A stretch of DNA of 64,000 bases from Aphidius gifuensis (taxonomy: Eukaryota; Arthropoda; Insecta; Hymenoptera; Braconidae), in contig NC_057788.1 in NCBI RefSeq assembly GCF_014905175.1, positions 10,106,001 through 10,170,000 of the forward strand. The letters are read 5' to 3'. The notes beneath the pieces were generated by a model. The model was not told the DNA's origin. It searched no databases and worked only from the letters and a program-made list of their open reading frames with translations. This document shows, piece after piece, positions 8,600 to 21,821 of this stretch (position 1 is the first letter of the stretch; each line of letters begins with the position of its first letter). The translations under genes and the position numbers were made by a program.

Positions 8600-11500
8600 G
8601 CACCTTGGGGGACTTGACTATATTTTTTATTATACATGTAATTGTTATTTCTTTTGATAATTAAATATATATTAATTCATATGTGTTTAGGTACAAAAAA
8701 AAAAAAAATAAAAACATATATATCTGCATACATTCAATTAAAAACAAAAAAAAAAAACACGTTACATTTGTGTTTTGATAGTACTTGTTTAATTTTTTTT
8801 TTCTTATATTTTTTTCGATCAATGAAGGAAAATTTAGTCAATCCTGGTGGCCTCTTCATTCCTTCTAGATAAAATTCAAATTTAAATAATGACATTATTA
8901 AAGTATAAAAAAAATTAAAATATCCTTTAAGAATTAAAAAATAAATAATAGATAAATTATAATTCACGTCAATTGTAATTAAATTTTATAAAGGGTCCAT
9001 ATAATACAAAATAATTATCAATTAATGATAATCGACAATTTAGAAATTAAATTAATCAAATAATCACATATAGTTAGAATTTGATAATGGTGCAATTTTG
9101 GAAATAGAAGGGTTCTCATATACGTAGATGGTCCGTATAACGCGAATGACATAATTGAATAATATAACGCACCGTCACCCCTTTTGAGATCTCTCCACAC
9201 ACCCATATACATATTGAGCCAACAAGGGTACAATTCAATGCATATATATACAATTCAAGTATATATACTCATACGCAGTAGAAATGTAGATACATTCAAG
9301 GAGTAAATTCAGCACCCAATGAGGGGACACCAATACATTGAGGATATGAGGTTATATTATCTCGAGGACTCGTGGGATCTCTCGTCACGCATATTTCATT
9401 ACGCGATCTGGCAACCCCGAACCTGGCAAAAGCTTCTACACCCCCTCATCTCTCCTCTTCCTCTCTTTAACTCAAACCATACAGAAAACCGACTACTGAT
9501 GCAGGAGACTCCAATCGTTATATATATCCAATCGAAATTGAATCAACCAAGCTGATTGTATCAACTCGATCTGACCGATTTATATATATTCGGATGTACA
9601 TACATATACAATCTCAAAAATACTCTGATCGAACAAGATAGCCATTGGCCATCCATTAAAACTTTAAAATCAAATTAAAATTATATTTAAAAGAAAAATA
9701 ATAAAAATCATAACTATTTAAAATTGATATTTACATTAAAAATTTAATTGTTTTTTTTAACATAACAATAGAAAATAGAATAACATTAAAAATTTAAAAA
9801 CATATTTATAAAGACAGTTGTACATAATTTTCAAATATATACCAAGGGGGATCTTTATGCCTTGTCGATTTTCCGGTTTAATATAATACCCAGTAATTTT
9901 GTCATTGTGAGAGGGGTAAAATAAAGAGGAAGAAGGGAAACAACAAGGATAACTTGAGGTAATAAGAGGGGTAAGGGGGGTTGAAGAGGAGGTGTAAAAG
10001 GGAGAATAAAATTTTAAAGGCAAAAAAATAAAAAGAGAAAAACGCAATTCTCTACGGATGTCATTTGACAATACACATACATTTATAGACATTGATGCTA
10101 TTGAAGAAGGGTTCTTTTCATCTCTCTTACTCATTTGACATATACAACTTTACAATCATATATATATATAAAATTTAGCCCCTTAAAATAACGCTTGAAA
10201 ATACATTTTGACAATTTCATTTTGATTATTTCGTCGCGCGGGCGTTTCAACAGCTGGTACCTATCCAATGCATAAATGTATATTTGAAATACATCTCATT
10301 CACACACACTGATGTAGTCTATTTCTCCAGTCAATATATGTATTTATATTTTATTAAGTATAATTGAATTTAAATCAATTTTTTTTTATATAATATTATT
10401 ATGACATTTATATATAAACTTGTGTGCATAAGAATGCACTTGAACAAATGTGTATTAATTTGAAATTAATTATATATAAATAAACATCTGTTTACTTAGC
10501 AAAATTATATATAGAAATTATTATTGTATAATGTGATGAGAAAATTATACATGAAATATATTTATATAATAGCTGAGTGAACTAGTAGATTATGTCATTT
10601 GTAGTCAGACAAGTAAAATGAACGCAAGTGCTTGGACGTGTCCCTTGATGATACAAATCTGTTCCACTTGATCATCGATCGGTGTTAACGCACTTGAGGC
10701 TAACATTGGGATAATAATAAAATTGATATTGCTATGACACACAAATTCACTTGGGAAAAAAAATAAAATCATACACAGCAAATCCATATAGATTATATAA
10801 ATACTTTTTTCAACAATTAAAGTATATATCCATAGAAATCCTGGTGACCTTCCCACTAGAGTAAAATTTCCTCGAATATTTACAGAATTTTTCGCTGCAG
10901 ATTTTTCTCCGTTTTAAATTAACTAGAATTCTTCGAGGAAGATCTTCACGATGATTTTTTTAAACAACGATTTTGGGTATATTTCAAACGCCAAAATAGA
11001 ATGTAAGTTGTATTTATTGGATCGCGCAGTGGGACACATTAATAAACATGTAGATTGTCGATGTATCTGGTAGAAATAAAATGTTGATTAAGATGATGCT
11101 AAAAATATATATATTTTTTGTTATGTATGGCCCGCAGGGCTTGTATAACTGACTGACCCCTATGAAGTTCACTCGTTGATAATATTTAGGGTATAACATT
11201 TTTCTTACTCTTTCTATCTCCCCATAACAACAATGGATAAAAATCACCCCTAAGTGCGAAAAGTGTCTAACACGTTAACCTGTTTCTCACTATGTTATAT
11301 ATATTTTTTTTGCTTTGCTTTGCTTTTGATATATTTTTTATTTTCAACAGATAGGGTGTGGCGAAAATTTTCCGCTTATGATTAATGGATCGACGACGTA
11401 TTAGCACCCACTTGGCATTCTCACCCTTCTGTTATAACAAAATCTACAATCTGGATTTACATTTTGAATTTGATAATCCTATTGATCCTTTTTTTACTGA

Positions 11501-12687
11501 CTCGCATTCAATGAAATAATCTCTCAACCTAATGCACAGTATGCTCATTTTTTATTTCTCTATTTTTAATTTTATTTTTTATTATTTTAAATTAATTGAT
11601 TTTTATTTTTTTTTATATAAAATTTATGAAAATAATTATAAATTACTTTTGTACACTTGTTATTTTTATTTCCTTTTATATTCGTCATGCAATTTTATTC
11701 GACACATAGAGACAAATTTACATAATGATTCGACAGAGTCAAATCTCTTTTACTCTCGCTGTCTCTCCCTTTTAGAATAAATCTTTCACGGGCCTTAAGA
11801 TCATTTAACGAAAAATCTATTCAAATAAAACTATTAAATATATATCCGTTGAATTGTTTTTTTAATTTTAAAATTGTTTGAATTTATTTAAAATTCATAA
11901 TAACAATAGAAACAAAAAATAATTTACCAACAATAAAAGTCAGTATATACACAATGTATCATGTGCTGCGATAAAATCAAAATTAGAAGTAATAAAATCA
12001 TGAAAGTATGCATAAAATTGAATAAAACAAAAAAATAAATTCATTAAAAAATTAAAGAAAAAAAAAATAAATAATTTAACTTGTTCCTGTTGGCTGATTC
12101 AAGATGGACAAACATATATTAAAATATATATGAAAAAATAAAAAACATACGGTATATATTTCACACGTATGTATATTAAAAAATGTGTGTGGCCCGAGGC
12201 AAGTTTGCATGAGCATTATGTATATCTAGGGGAGTGATTGTAAGGTGAGGAAAGATTACTATCAAAAAGCAATGTTTATATATAAAAGCAGGAAGCCATG
12301 CCATGCGCATGCTCATTGAAAAAAATAATAAAATTTCAAAATTAGACAAATGAAAAATAATTATGTGTATTTACAGGTGAAAGTGTGTCTATAAAAAAAA
12401 ATAAAATAAATATAGATAAATGTATATTTGAAAAAAAAAAAGTCAAAAGTGTAGTAGTACGCGTGACGACTATGATCCGCCTGTCAGATTAGACACATAG
12501 CATTTTGTTCACAAGAGCAATCTTCAACGCTCGAGAGAACTCTTCTTCCTCCCTCTTTAACTTCGTTTCGCTTAGCCACGCATTCTCATTGAATGACACA
12601 CCTAATTTCAAGCCAATTTTCCGCACGCAATATAATTTACTTTTTTATTTATTTTATTATTTTTTTTTTTAATATATATACACAAAT
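8600..12687. other. gene-poor AT-rich region
   Basis: Only repeat fragments and simple sequence are seen. A piece of the MITE composite (AGTCAATCCTGGTGG) lies at about 8828-8880. A second fragment at about 10828-10916 ends with GCTGCAGATTTTTCTCCG. A moderately complex block at 10605-10720 and another at 9320-9560 are open for 80 codons or so, but neither shows a recognisable domain or splice context. Confidence 0.45.
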
Positions 12688-13773
12688 ATTGAACCTTTAT
12701 TATTTTATATGATTAAATTGAAATTAAATTTGTAAAAACTAATAAAACATACACGGAGAGAAATCCACAGTGAATATTTTTGTAGCGGTGTAATAATAAT
12801 CATGGCTGACGTAATGCGGAGAAATGTGTAGAAAAAATTTCTCCGAATTTCCTCCGAAAACTTCGTAGTTTTATTAAGTGACAATTAATTGTTTTTACAA
12901 AATAATGAACTTAAAAATACTATTATTTTGAAATAAGAATAAGTATTTTGTGAATGTATTAATAGCAATAATTAAAAAAAAAAACTTTTGACTGAAGTAT
13001 TATTAAATTTTTACATATCCATGTTTATTTAATAATGAGGTCTTTAAGTTAACAAAAACATCTTTACACATATTTTGTAGTTTATTATTTATTGTATGAT
13101 AGAAATTCGTTTTCATAGATTCTATATTAACTTCAATTCATCTTTTTTTTATTTGAATGGTATGTATTGTCAAATCGGTTTTGTATAACTTTTATTTTTT
13201 AAACTAATTATTTGATTGCAGTGAATTGAAATAATGACAATCATTTTGTAGTATAAATGATTGTACATGTACAATCATTTGTACTACAAAATGATACATT
13301 AGAAATAATAATTGAAACACAGGATAATAATAAAGATGCAAGAACTTGTACAATGTTTGAATCAACACAATTTTCATATCAGTAATTGTTGCAAATACTG
13401 GTCTTTAAACAGCAAGTAAAATTTCAATTAATATTTCTGGTGTATTATTTTGTGATAAAAATAATTATACAGTGAATATTTATTACCTGAACGTTTATCA
13501 AAATTTATATATAAATATATGTGAACTGTACAACCAGTTATATCAAAAAATGAAGTAAAAAATTTTAGTCAATTCTAGTGACTGATTCCCACTTATAAAA
13601 ATAATTAATATTATATTTTATCTTAATATCAACTGCAGTTTGCAGGAATATTTAAAGTCTTAAGTTAATGGTATACTTTCTGCTAAATATTACTGAAGTC
13701 TATATTAATTTTTCCCGCTAGACGACACAAATATTTATATACAGCATTTTTTGCTTTTGATTTCTCTCCTTGT
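12688..13773. mobile_element. CACGGAGAG-type MITE composite
   Basis: An end reading TACACGGAGAGAAATCC at 12750 and a degenerate opposite end TTTCTCTCCTTGTA at 13760-13773 enclose the shared composite. This contains the GCGGAGAAATGTG block, the 210-bp palindromic element (13268-13471) and AGTCAATTCTAGTG. A partial extra palindrome arm sits directly before it (13238-13267). Confidence 0.7.
13268..13471. repeat. 210-bp palindromic MITE, copy 3
   Basis: Begins TGTACAATCATTTGTAC and ends with the near complement. Nested inside the 12.7-13.8 kb composite. Confidence 0.8.
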
Positions 13774-16384
13774 ATCATTCAATAATTAAAAGTTCAGAAA
13801 ATTAAAATATATATATCGCTGTTTAATAAAATACCTTTGCGTGAATAAAAAAAAAAAAAAGGATCAATTTTCAAAAATAAAAAAATTTAACCATCAAGTT
13901 AAAAGTTTGCGTGATCAGTTTATTCCCAGGCACACAAACACAAACTGCACACACACCCAAGAATTGGCATACAGTCTATACTATCAATATATTTTATTTT
14001 ATATATTTTTTTATACATAAAATATAAGTATACGTATTACGTATGGATAATGTTTATATATTTTAACACATAAAACAAACGAAGATACCATAGAGATCAA
14101 AATGTTCAATTTGATAATATACCTATATTGCAAAATAAAAAGATAAAAATAAAATAACAATATAAAAAATACATAAGACAAGACAAGACAGACAGGTAGG
14201 CTAAGGTAACAAGAAAAACGTCAGTCGTCTGATTGACAAGCAGAAAGATTTACCAACGATTATTATGATTGTCCGGTTGTGTGTGTGCAAGCATTATTCT
14301 TCTAGATGTTCAACGAAAAAAAAAAAAAAGAGAGGGTAAATTGTTCGTTGGGTCAGTAAAAGGTCAGCGTTAATTATAGAGAAAAAAAATATAATAGCTA
14401 TAGAATCATTTGATGAGAGGCGAGGGGCAAATTAAAAGAATGTATATCAGTTTATCGAATCAGCAAAAAAACATGATAGGGATTATTACCAAGACGAGTA
14501 GAAAATTTTAAAATATAAAACAAAAACAATTATATGTTTTTATATAAAATAAATACTTGAAAATTTTTTCATTAAATTTCATTGAATACATAAAAACTTT
14601 TTATAAAATTACAAATTAATTGCAAAATTTTCATGTATGTGTGTCCATTATCAATTGGAGCAAATCACTCAACAACCAAGTGAGGATCTTCAGGAGAAAC
14701 CTAGAGATATCTGACAAAGGATATTTGATGATTGAATGCGACTGATGTGCGTTGTGTGTTTGAGGACATGTTCAAAGCACTCTAAATCCTCTGATGTGAA
14801 TTCTATTGTCTATGTATATATATTTCAATGTATTCCATACAGATATAAACTTTAAATTCATGTATATCCACAAACACTATACATTACCTATACATATAAG
14901 CAGTAAATTTATAAAAAAATAATTAAATTAAATATTCAACTTTATATACTAATTGAATTATAATTTTAAAACACGTTAAAATTATTTGATATTATGATTT
15001 TCTAGTAGATAACACAATCAAAATATTCATAATAAACATAGACAAAGAATAAGGTAAAAATAAAAAATCCCCTTTTTGATGGTGGAAATTATTTTTCTCA
15101 GCTATAGTAAGCAACAATTTAAAAAGTTAATTACGCTTTATATTTTTTTAACGAGCTAAAAATATATACATCACATCAGGTTGAATTACAGTGCTTTTGT
15201 TTATATCATACTGTATGTCTACCAAAGAAGATATAAAAGAAAATTATATGTTTCTTAAAAAAAAAAAAAAAAAGGAGTAATTAATAATACAAAATAATTA
15301 AAAAAATTAAATAAATTATAATGTAAAAAATATTGTATATTTATGTATAATAGTTTTATTTAAAATTTATTGGGACATCCAGCATCATTGAGATTTTACT
15401 GGTAATAGAGAGATAGTCATGCAAATGCAATGCAAATGCTCGTTATTATAATCAGTAAGCATGTATAAGTTTAACAATGTTAATGTATAGGTGTGTATAT
15501 TGCAATTCTGTATGCAGTTTGTTGACAAGAGATAGAAACAATAATAAAATGAAATGGAGAATAATAGTGAGAGACTAGAGAGAGACAAAAAGAGAGAGAG
15601 AGAGAAAAAAAAATACTTGGTGCAATGTTCAACACCGAGTATTGTACTCTTGTGTTATCTCGAATACGGGATCATAGCCAATGGGGGTGTGAGAACAACA
15701 AACGTAAGCCGGTTATCTAAATACCATAAATAACAACAACAACATGCTACTTTTACCTCACCTCTCACATCACAATCTTCCCTCTTTTAACTGACCACTA
15801 TAACCTCCTTCTTCTTCTACTTTTTTTCCTCTTTTCTATATTTTTCTAAGAAAAAACAATCGAAAATTATACGTTATAGAAATTTTCAAAGAAAAAATTG
15901 TATTAGATTGATGTTATCATGACAACTTCATCATCAAATCAAGCAACTCTTTTGTTAATTAATCTTGATGTTTATATACAATTTTTCATCTGTCAAAAAT
16001 AATCAAGAATGAAGAATTTATCAAGCTAAAGCACTAAATTTTTCCAAAAAACAAAAAATGAGATGAAAATAGCAATATATAGGAAAAAAAAAAGAAGAAA
16101 CAATGAAAGTAAAAATAAGAGTATCGTATATGTCACCAGGAGAAATGAATATGTCGTGACATGCAGCATTTTTCGCTTGCCCTAGCGTGAAAATGCCAGC
16201 TTTTGTATATAAGCCACCCCTTTCAAGATTGATTGCAGTAAAAAGATAAAAATGTTATCACCATCTCGTAAATAATCTTTAATCTTGCATCCCTTTTACG
16301 GTTATATTGAACTGCATATTTTTTTCTCTTCATTCTCTCTCTTTTTCTCAACACACATTAACAATATTATAAAAATAATTTATA
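13774..16384. other. AT-rich stretch without recognised genes
   Basis: Holds poly(A)/poly(T) tracts, AAGACAAGACAAGACAGACAG simple repeats near 14170, a GA run at 15583-15605, and a more complex block at 16130-16240 that may be conserved non-coding DNA. No supported coding region was seen. Confidence 0.4.
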
Positions 16385-17284
16385 TCTTGTAAATACATAT
16401 ATTCATATATAAATTTTGATGAACGTTCAGGTTATAAATATTCACTGTACAATCATTTATATCGCAAAATGATACGTTAGAAATATTAATTGAAATTTTA
16501 CTTGCTGTTTAAAGTCCATTATTTGTAACAATGATTGGTACAAATATTGATATTCAATTGATGTAATCATTGAACAAGTTGTTGGATCTTTATTATTATC
16601 CTGTATTTCAATTATTATTTTTAATGTATCATTTTGTAGTATAAATGATTGTACACTTAATTGTCATAAATTATGACTGGTAATGAACATAAACAAATAA
16701 ATAAACCTGCCAATATTATTTGTCTCTTTGTAAACTTATACTTGCTTCTCCTTTAATACACCTATTTATACTAGAACAGAAGCAAGTGTCCATTTAAAAG
16801 GAAATCAAGCAGAACTTCTAACAAAAAATAAAGAATTCAACGAGTATGAAAATAAATGATAAATTACAAAACATGTGTGGAAATGTTTTTGTTAACTCAA
16901 AGACCTAATTATTAAATATGCATTGATATGTAAAAATTTAATAATACTTCAGTCAAAGTTTTTCTTTTTGATTATTGCTATTAATACATTTACAAATTAC
17001 TTATTTTTAATTTAAAATTATATTATTTTTAAGTTCATTATTTTGTAAAAACAATTAATTGTCACTATGAAATTTTCGGAGGAAATTCGGAGAAATTTTT
17101 CCACACATTTCTCCGCAATCCTCATGATTTCGATTTTCGACCATTTTACTGCAAACTACATTAAAAATTTAGATAAAATATAATAATTATTATTATATAA
17201 TAAGTGTTAATTAGTTGTTGAAATGACGTCGAAAAATAAAAACCTCTCAATGTAAAATTAGCAACAATGAATTGATCTTCTCAT
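16385..17284. mobile_element. MITE composite segment, reverse orientation
   Basis: Carries the CGTTCAGGTTATAAATATTCAC flank in two short pieces, the palindromic element 16446-16655, and the AAGACCTA...TTTCGGAGGAAATTCGG block seen in the other composites. No intact right end is present before the next element starts at 17285. Confidence 0.6.
16446..16655. repeat. 210-bp palindromic MITE, copy 4
   Basis: TGTACAATCATTTATATCG at one end and its near complement at the other, with the same centre as copies 1 and 5. Confidence 0.8.
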
Positions 17285-18148
17285 ACACGGAGAGAAATCT
17301 AAAGAGTTTACTGTGAATTTAGTAGTTGCATGGGGACACCACGATTTTAGATATCAAAATAAAAATGTAACGTGTTTATCAATTTTTGAAAAATAAACCA
17401 TTTTATAATTGTCATGTGTCTCACCGCATTGTTATTTAGATTCATGAATGAAATAAAAATAATAAATTTTTTCCGAAGAGGTTAGGAACACATTTGATTT
17501 ACATTAAATATTCGTATCATCTGGCGGGAAAGACTACGACTAACTATAATAATATTCAGCATAAAGTATATACCATTAACTCAAGACTTCAAATATTCCG
17601 GTAAAATACTGTAAAGAGTTAGCTAAAATATGATAATAATTATTATAATATAACCCAAGTGAAAAAAATATATTTATTGGAAATATAAAATAAATTTAAT
17701 TTATATTTAAAATATATGTGAATTAAATTTAATATATGTTTTAAAAAATATAAATTAAATTTAATTTACATTTAATTTACATTTAATTCATATGTAATCT
17801 ATATCTATACAAAAAGTAAATCTATTTTATATTTTTTGAAAACATAAAATAAATTTACTTAAAATTTTTTTTTTTTCGACATTGCAAAAAAAAAATTTGG
17901 ATGTACTTCAAATTTAATTTATATTTTTCAAAAATATGAAATAAATTTACTTTTTGTATAGATATAGATTACATATGAATTAAATATAAATTACATGTAA
18001 ATTAAATTTAATTTATATTTTTTAAAACATTAATCAAATTTAATTCACATATATTTTAAATATAAATTAAATTTATTTTATATTTCCAATAAATATATTT
18101 TTTTCACTTGGGAAGTGAGAATTAGTTGCCGAAATTTCTCTCCGTGTA
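17285..18148. mobile_element. TIR MITE with TA target site, interrupted by a fold-back element
   Basis: The left end TACACGGAGAGAAATC and right end GAAATTTCTCTCCGTGTA give inverted repeats CACGGAGAGAAAT, each bordered by TA. A TA target duplication is typical of Tc1/mariner-type elements. Removing the inserted 459-bp fold-back (17654-18112) leaves about 405 bp, which matches the composites at 30.5-31.8 and 21.6-21.8 kb. Confidence 0.8.
17654..18112. mobile_element. 459-bp fold-back element
   Basis: The arms start CCCAAGTGAAAAAAATATAT and end with its exact complement CACTTGGG. They stay near-identical for about 200 bp each side of a short A/T-rich centre near 17880. It sits inside the CACGGAGAG element, so it is the younger insertion. 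A degenerate relative of its arm occurs at about 1690-1745. Confidence 0.85.
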
Positions 18149-20791
18149 TTTTGCTTAAAATTGAGACAATATAAAACAACTTTCATTAACCAATCAATCA
18201 ATCTCTCTTATCATTATCATTATTATCAATGCCAATAAAAATTTTGCTAAAATGTTTATGTATACTCACAAACAACATAAATATATAACACGTATATTTG
18301 TATACACTATACAGTATCAACTTTTAACAGAAAACAAAATAATAATAATGATAAAATCTACCCCCAATCTCATGCAACAGGATTATTATATCTCGTCTAA
18401 ATGCGATACATATATTTTTTTTTTTGTTTGATAAAATCAACGGATTATTTTCTAGATAGATGAATACGTGTCCAGGCGTTTACCAATTCTCATTTACCCT
18501 CATCATAATAGCATAACGATTTTTAGATGTGCATCGCACTCTATTTTATATACCAAAATACACTTATACAGCTTTTAACACGTGTTGAGTACATAAATAC
18601 TTTTGCTCTTAATACAAAAAAAAAAAGTTGTAGCCTTCAGAAAATTTAATACAAAACGAATCATCGATATTATGATGATTTCTTTTTTTTTTTTCGTAAT
18701 CTGATTTACAGATAAAAAAAATATAATCATATATATTTCAACATAAAATCACAATCATTTTTTTTCGCACCTTTTTTTTTTTTCTTTTAGAAACAGCCCA
18801 TCGACCCTTTTTACGTTATCAAACACGATAAATTTGGTAAGACATACTTGGACGGATGTCATTGATGGTGATGTATGAGAAAAATATACGTAGCAAAATG
18901 AAGCTCTTCTTTGTACTTTATTTTTTTAAAAATATATATATAAATATTTTTTTTTTTTTTATACATAAAAGATACAAAGTAGCTAGCGTAAAAATAATAA
19001 TGAAAAATATGTAGATTAAAGTGAGAATCGTATATTTTCACAGATAAAAGTTGTGGCAATAATGGTAGCGGTGATGGTATAGTAGATGGTGCGAGAAAAT
19101 GAGAAAGAGAAAGACAAAACGGGAGGTAAAAGAGGGTTGTTGGAAAAATAAAATGGAAAAGGTCGATGTGATCGCGGAGGGATTAGAAAAAGAAATGGCG
19201 CCCAGTAGTAAATCTTCTCAGCAGGCAAGAGAGAATATATCCACCCAACCATCCTCCCTCTTTCTATTTTTTTTTTCCCTTTCTTTTCTTATATATATAG
19301 CTCAACATTTATATATATATTTTCTTATTTTATATTATTTTTATTATCATTATTATTTTTTGTAAAGTCGATTCGGACGCGAATGCGTGGGCCCGGGATA
19401 CGAAAACGATGAATTTTATTTTATAGTTTTACAGAAGGGGAAAAACCGTTAAGGGTGGAATATGTTTCGTATTATTATAGTAGGGGTTGCAGCATCGGCA
19501 TCAACATTTTTTTTTTCTTACCCTATACAAGCATCGATTCTTCTGATTCTTCTTCATCTTATTTTTATTTTTCTTCATCGTTTTTATCTACAATATACTT
19601 TTCTATGTATGATTTTTTTTTTTTTTTTCATTTTCTACCATTTTGAATAAATTCTCACACCGATGAGAGTTATCTTCCAAACGTTTCGATTTCCCATTTA
19701 AAGAATTTCATATATATATCGAAAAATAAGCGCAAGCGCAGATGAATTCATATGGGGGTGCGGCTGTGGTGAACATTTTCACGCATAGAAGTGATGTTTT
19801 TTTATATGAAAGAAAGATTAATGATAAATTGCCTTCTAATTTACGATTTGTCAGAATATATAGTTTTAAAATATTTCATATGGAAATATAAATTAAATAG
19901 ATCAGAAAGCGAAAAGATGAATTTCATTTTATGTTTGATATGGGATGCGGCTGTTTTGAACATTTTCACATAAATTAATTAAAGAATATACAAGGTTGGC
20001 AAAACGAGAATGAGGACAAAGGGATAAAAGAGGTTACAGAGGGTAGGATATACGAAAAAAAAAAAATAAAATATTAGCCAGTTTCTTTTGTCTTTTTCTC
20101 CCTCAATTTCCGCAGTAAAAAAGAAAATATCACACGCGGGGGAAAGAGGAGGCGTCAAAATGTTCGAAATAAAAAAAAAGAAAAAAAAAATTAACGCCAG
20201 TATAAGTTTTACGAGCTTTTCAAAATTCTACCCGCGTTTGGGTCTCGGATAATATACCCTAATACTAATGTAAGAAAAAGATGAGAATAAAAAAAAGGAG
20301 TCTTTGCTGATGTGCGTGGCTGTTAGGCGGAAAAGTTAAGATGAAAATAAATATATTCTTATTTTAATTGTAACAGCTTTCTGCTATATATATTTAATTA
20401 CATTAGTTACCATTAGAATTTCTTCGTTTCTTTGTATACCCTGAAACAAGACAATGTATATATCCATTAAATACCGGAATAATATATACTTATTATGAAA
20501 ATAAAAAAAATAAAAAATACTGCCTGATGGTTTTACGCGCCTTTAGAATATATTTTTTTGCTTATATATTTGCCTGAGGATATTGTTTGAAGCGAATATG
20601 CAAATGATGAAACACACATGTACGCCTGTTGGCTCAACAGCACGTGTTATGCAGGAGCAAGTTGTATTGATAATATACAACGGAAATTATCATAGTGTTG
20701 GTAATTTTTATCATTTCACATCGACAAAAGCAAATGTATAAATTGAAAAATTATATATCATATTTAATTTGTATATAAAAATATATACATG
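18149..20791. other. AT-rich stretch with low-complexity tracts
   Basis: Contains long T and A runs, pyrimidine-rich blocks (19250-19360, 19500-19640) and a 35-bp direct repeat at 19751-19785 and 19939-19972. Reading frames of 60-90 codons here are made of homopolymer-encoded Phe/Lys/Tyr and are not supported as genes. Confidence 0.4.
19751..19972 (+). repeat. 35-bp direct repeat, 188 bp apart
   Basis: TATGGGGGTGCGGCTGTGG-type sequence at 19751-19785 recurs as TATGGGATGCGGCTGTTTTG at 19939-19972, both followed by GAACATTTTCAC. Weak similarity extends upstream (AGCG...GATGAATT), which suggests a degenerate tandem duplication or a repeated regulatory motif. Confidence 0.6.
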
Positions 20792-21821
20792 TAGTGAACA
20801 GTGAAATTTAGTAGTTGCGTATAGAGAGGCCACCAGGATTGACTAAAATTTCCTATAACACTACACTAAAAATTAATGAAAGAAAAAATTCATTGTTTAA
20901 GCCATCAAAATAAAGATGTAACGGGTTTTTATTAATCTTCAAAAAATAAACCATTATTATCACATTTTGTAATATATAAATATTTGTCCAGTTAATTGAG
21001 AAAATGAACATCCAGACAATACTGAGGTAATAATAAAATTTTTTTTTTATTTTTTCACTCGGAACGTACTTCTTTTTCAGTATTATAATATTGAAAAAGA
21101 AGTACATTTCAATTGAAAAAAAAAAAAAAAAAGTGCAATGCAACAATAGTGAAACGCTAGCCCTAGGTAGAGAAAGGGAAAAAAATGACCAAGAAAGTAA
21201 TCATATTACTATAGTAGTAGCAATAAGTTATAGCAAGTGTGAAGGTCTTTCCGTTAAATCTAAGACCTACTTATTAAATATGTACATGTATGTGAAAATT
21301 TAATAATATTTTAGTCAAAAGTTTCTTTTTCGATTATTACTATTAATACATTCACAAATTTTTTTTTCTTATTCCAAAAATAATATTATTTTTAAGTTCA
21401 TTATTTTGTAAAAACAATCAATTGTCACTTAATAAAAATTTAAAATTTTCGGAGAAAAATCGGAGAAATTTTTTCCACACATTTCTCCGCATGACGTCGG
21501 CCATGATTATTCTTACACCATGGTGCACTACAGAAATATTTACTGTTGATTTCTCTTGGTGTATATGTTTTATTAGTTTTTATAAGTTTATAACTTTAAT
21601 TTCAAAATAATAAAGGCTCAATTCAGTAATATTTAGCATAAAGTATACCATTAACTCAAGACTTCATCACTTCAAATATTCCTTTAAACAACAGTAAAAA
21701 TTTCGAAAAAAATATAATAATAATTTCTAAAATAAGTGGGATTTAATCACTAAAATGACGTCATCCATCAATATTACTACACGGCCACTACAGTATATTT
21801 GCTGCGGATTTCTCTCCGTGT
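20792..21821. mobile_element. CACGGAGAG-type MITE composite
   Basis: The left part (AGTAGTTGCG...GGCCACCAGGATTGACTAA) matches 30.6 and 0.38 kb. The right part ends GCTGCGGATTTCTCTCCGTG at 21820. The internal block with GGAGAAATTTTTTCC...CGCATGACGTCGGCC is in reverse orientation relative to 33.2 kb. A 40-bp palindrome lies inside (21066-21105). Confidence 0.7.
21066..21105. repeat. 40-bp near-perfect palindrome
   Basis: GTACTTCTTTTTCAGTATTA is followed directly by its reverse complement with a single mismatch and no loop. It is not part of the matching composites elsewhere, so it is a separate small inverted duplication. Confidence 0.8.

Noticed and set aside
10605..10856. 83-codon minus-strand frame with a moderately protein-like start and end
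   Set aside because: Overlaps a MITE fragment at 10828-10856, and no family or splice context is seen.
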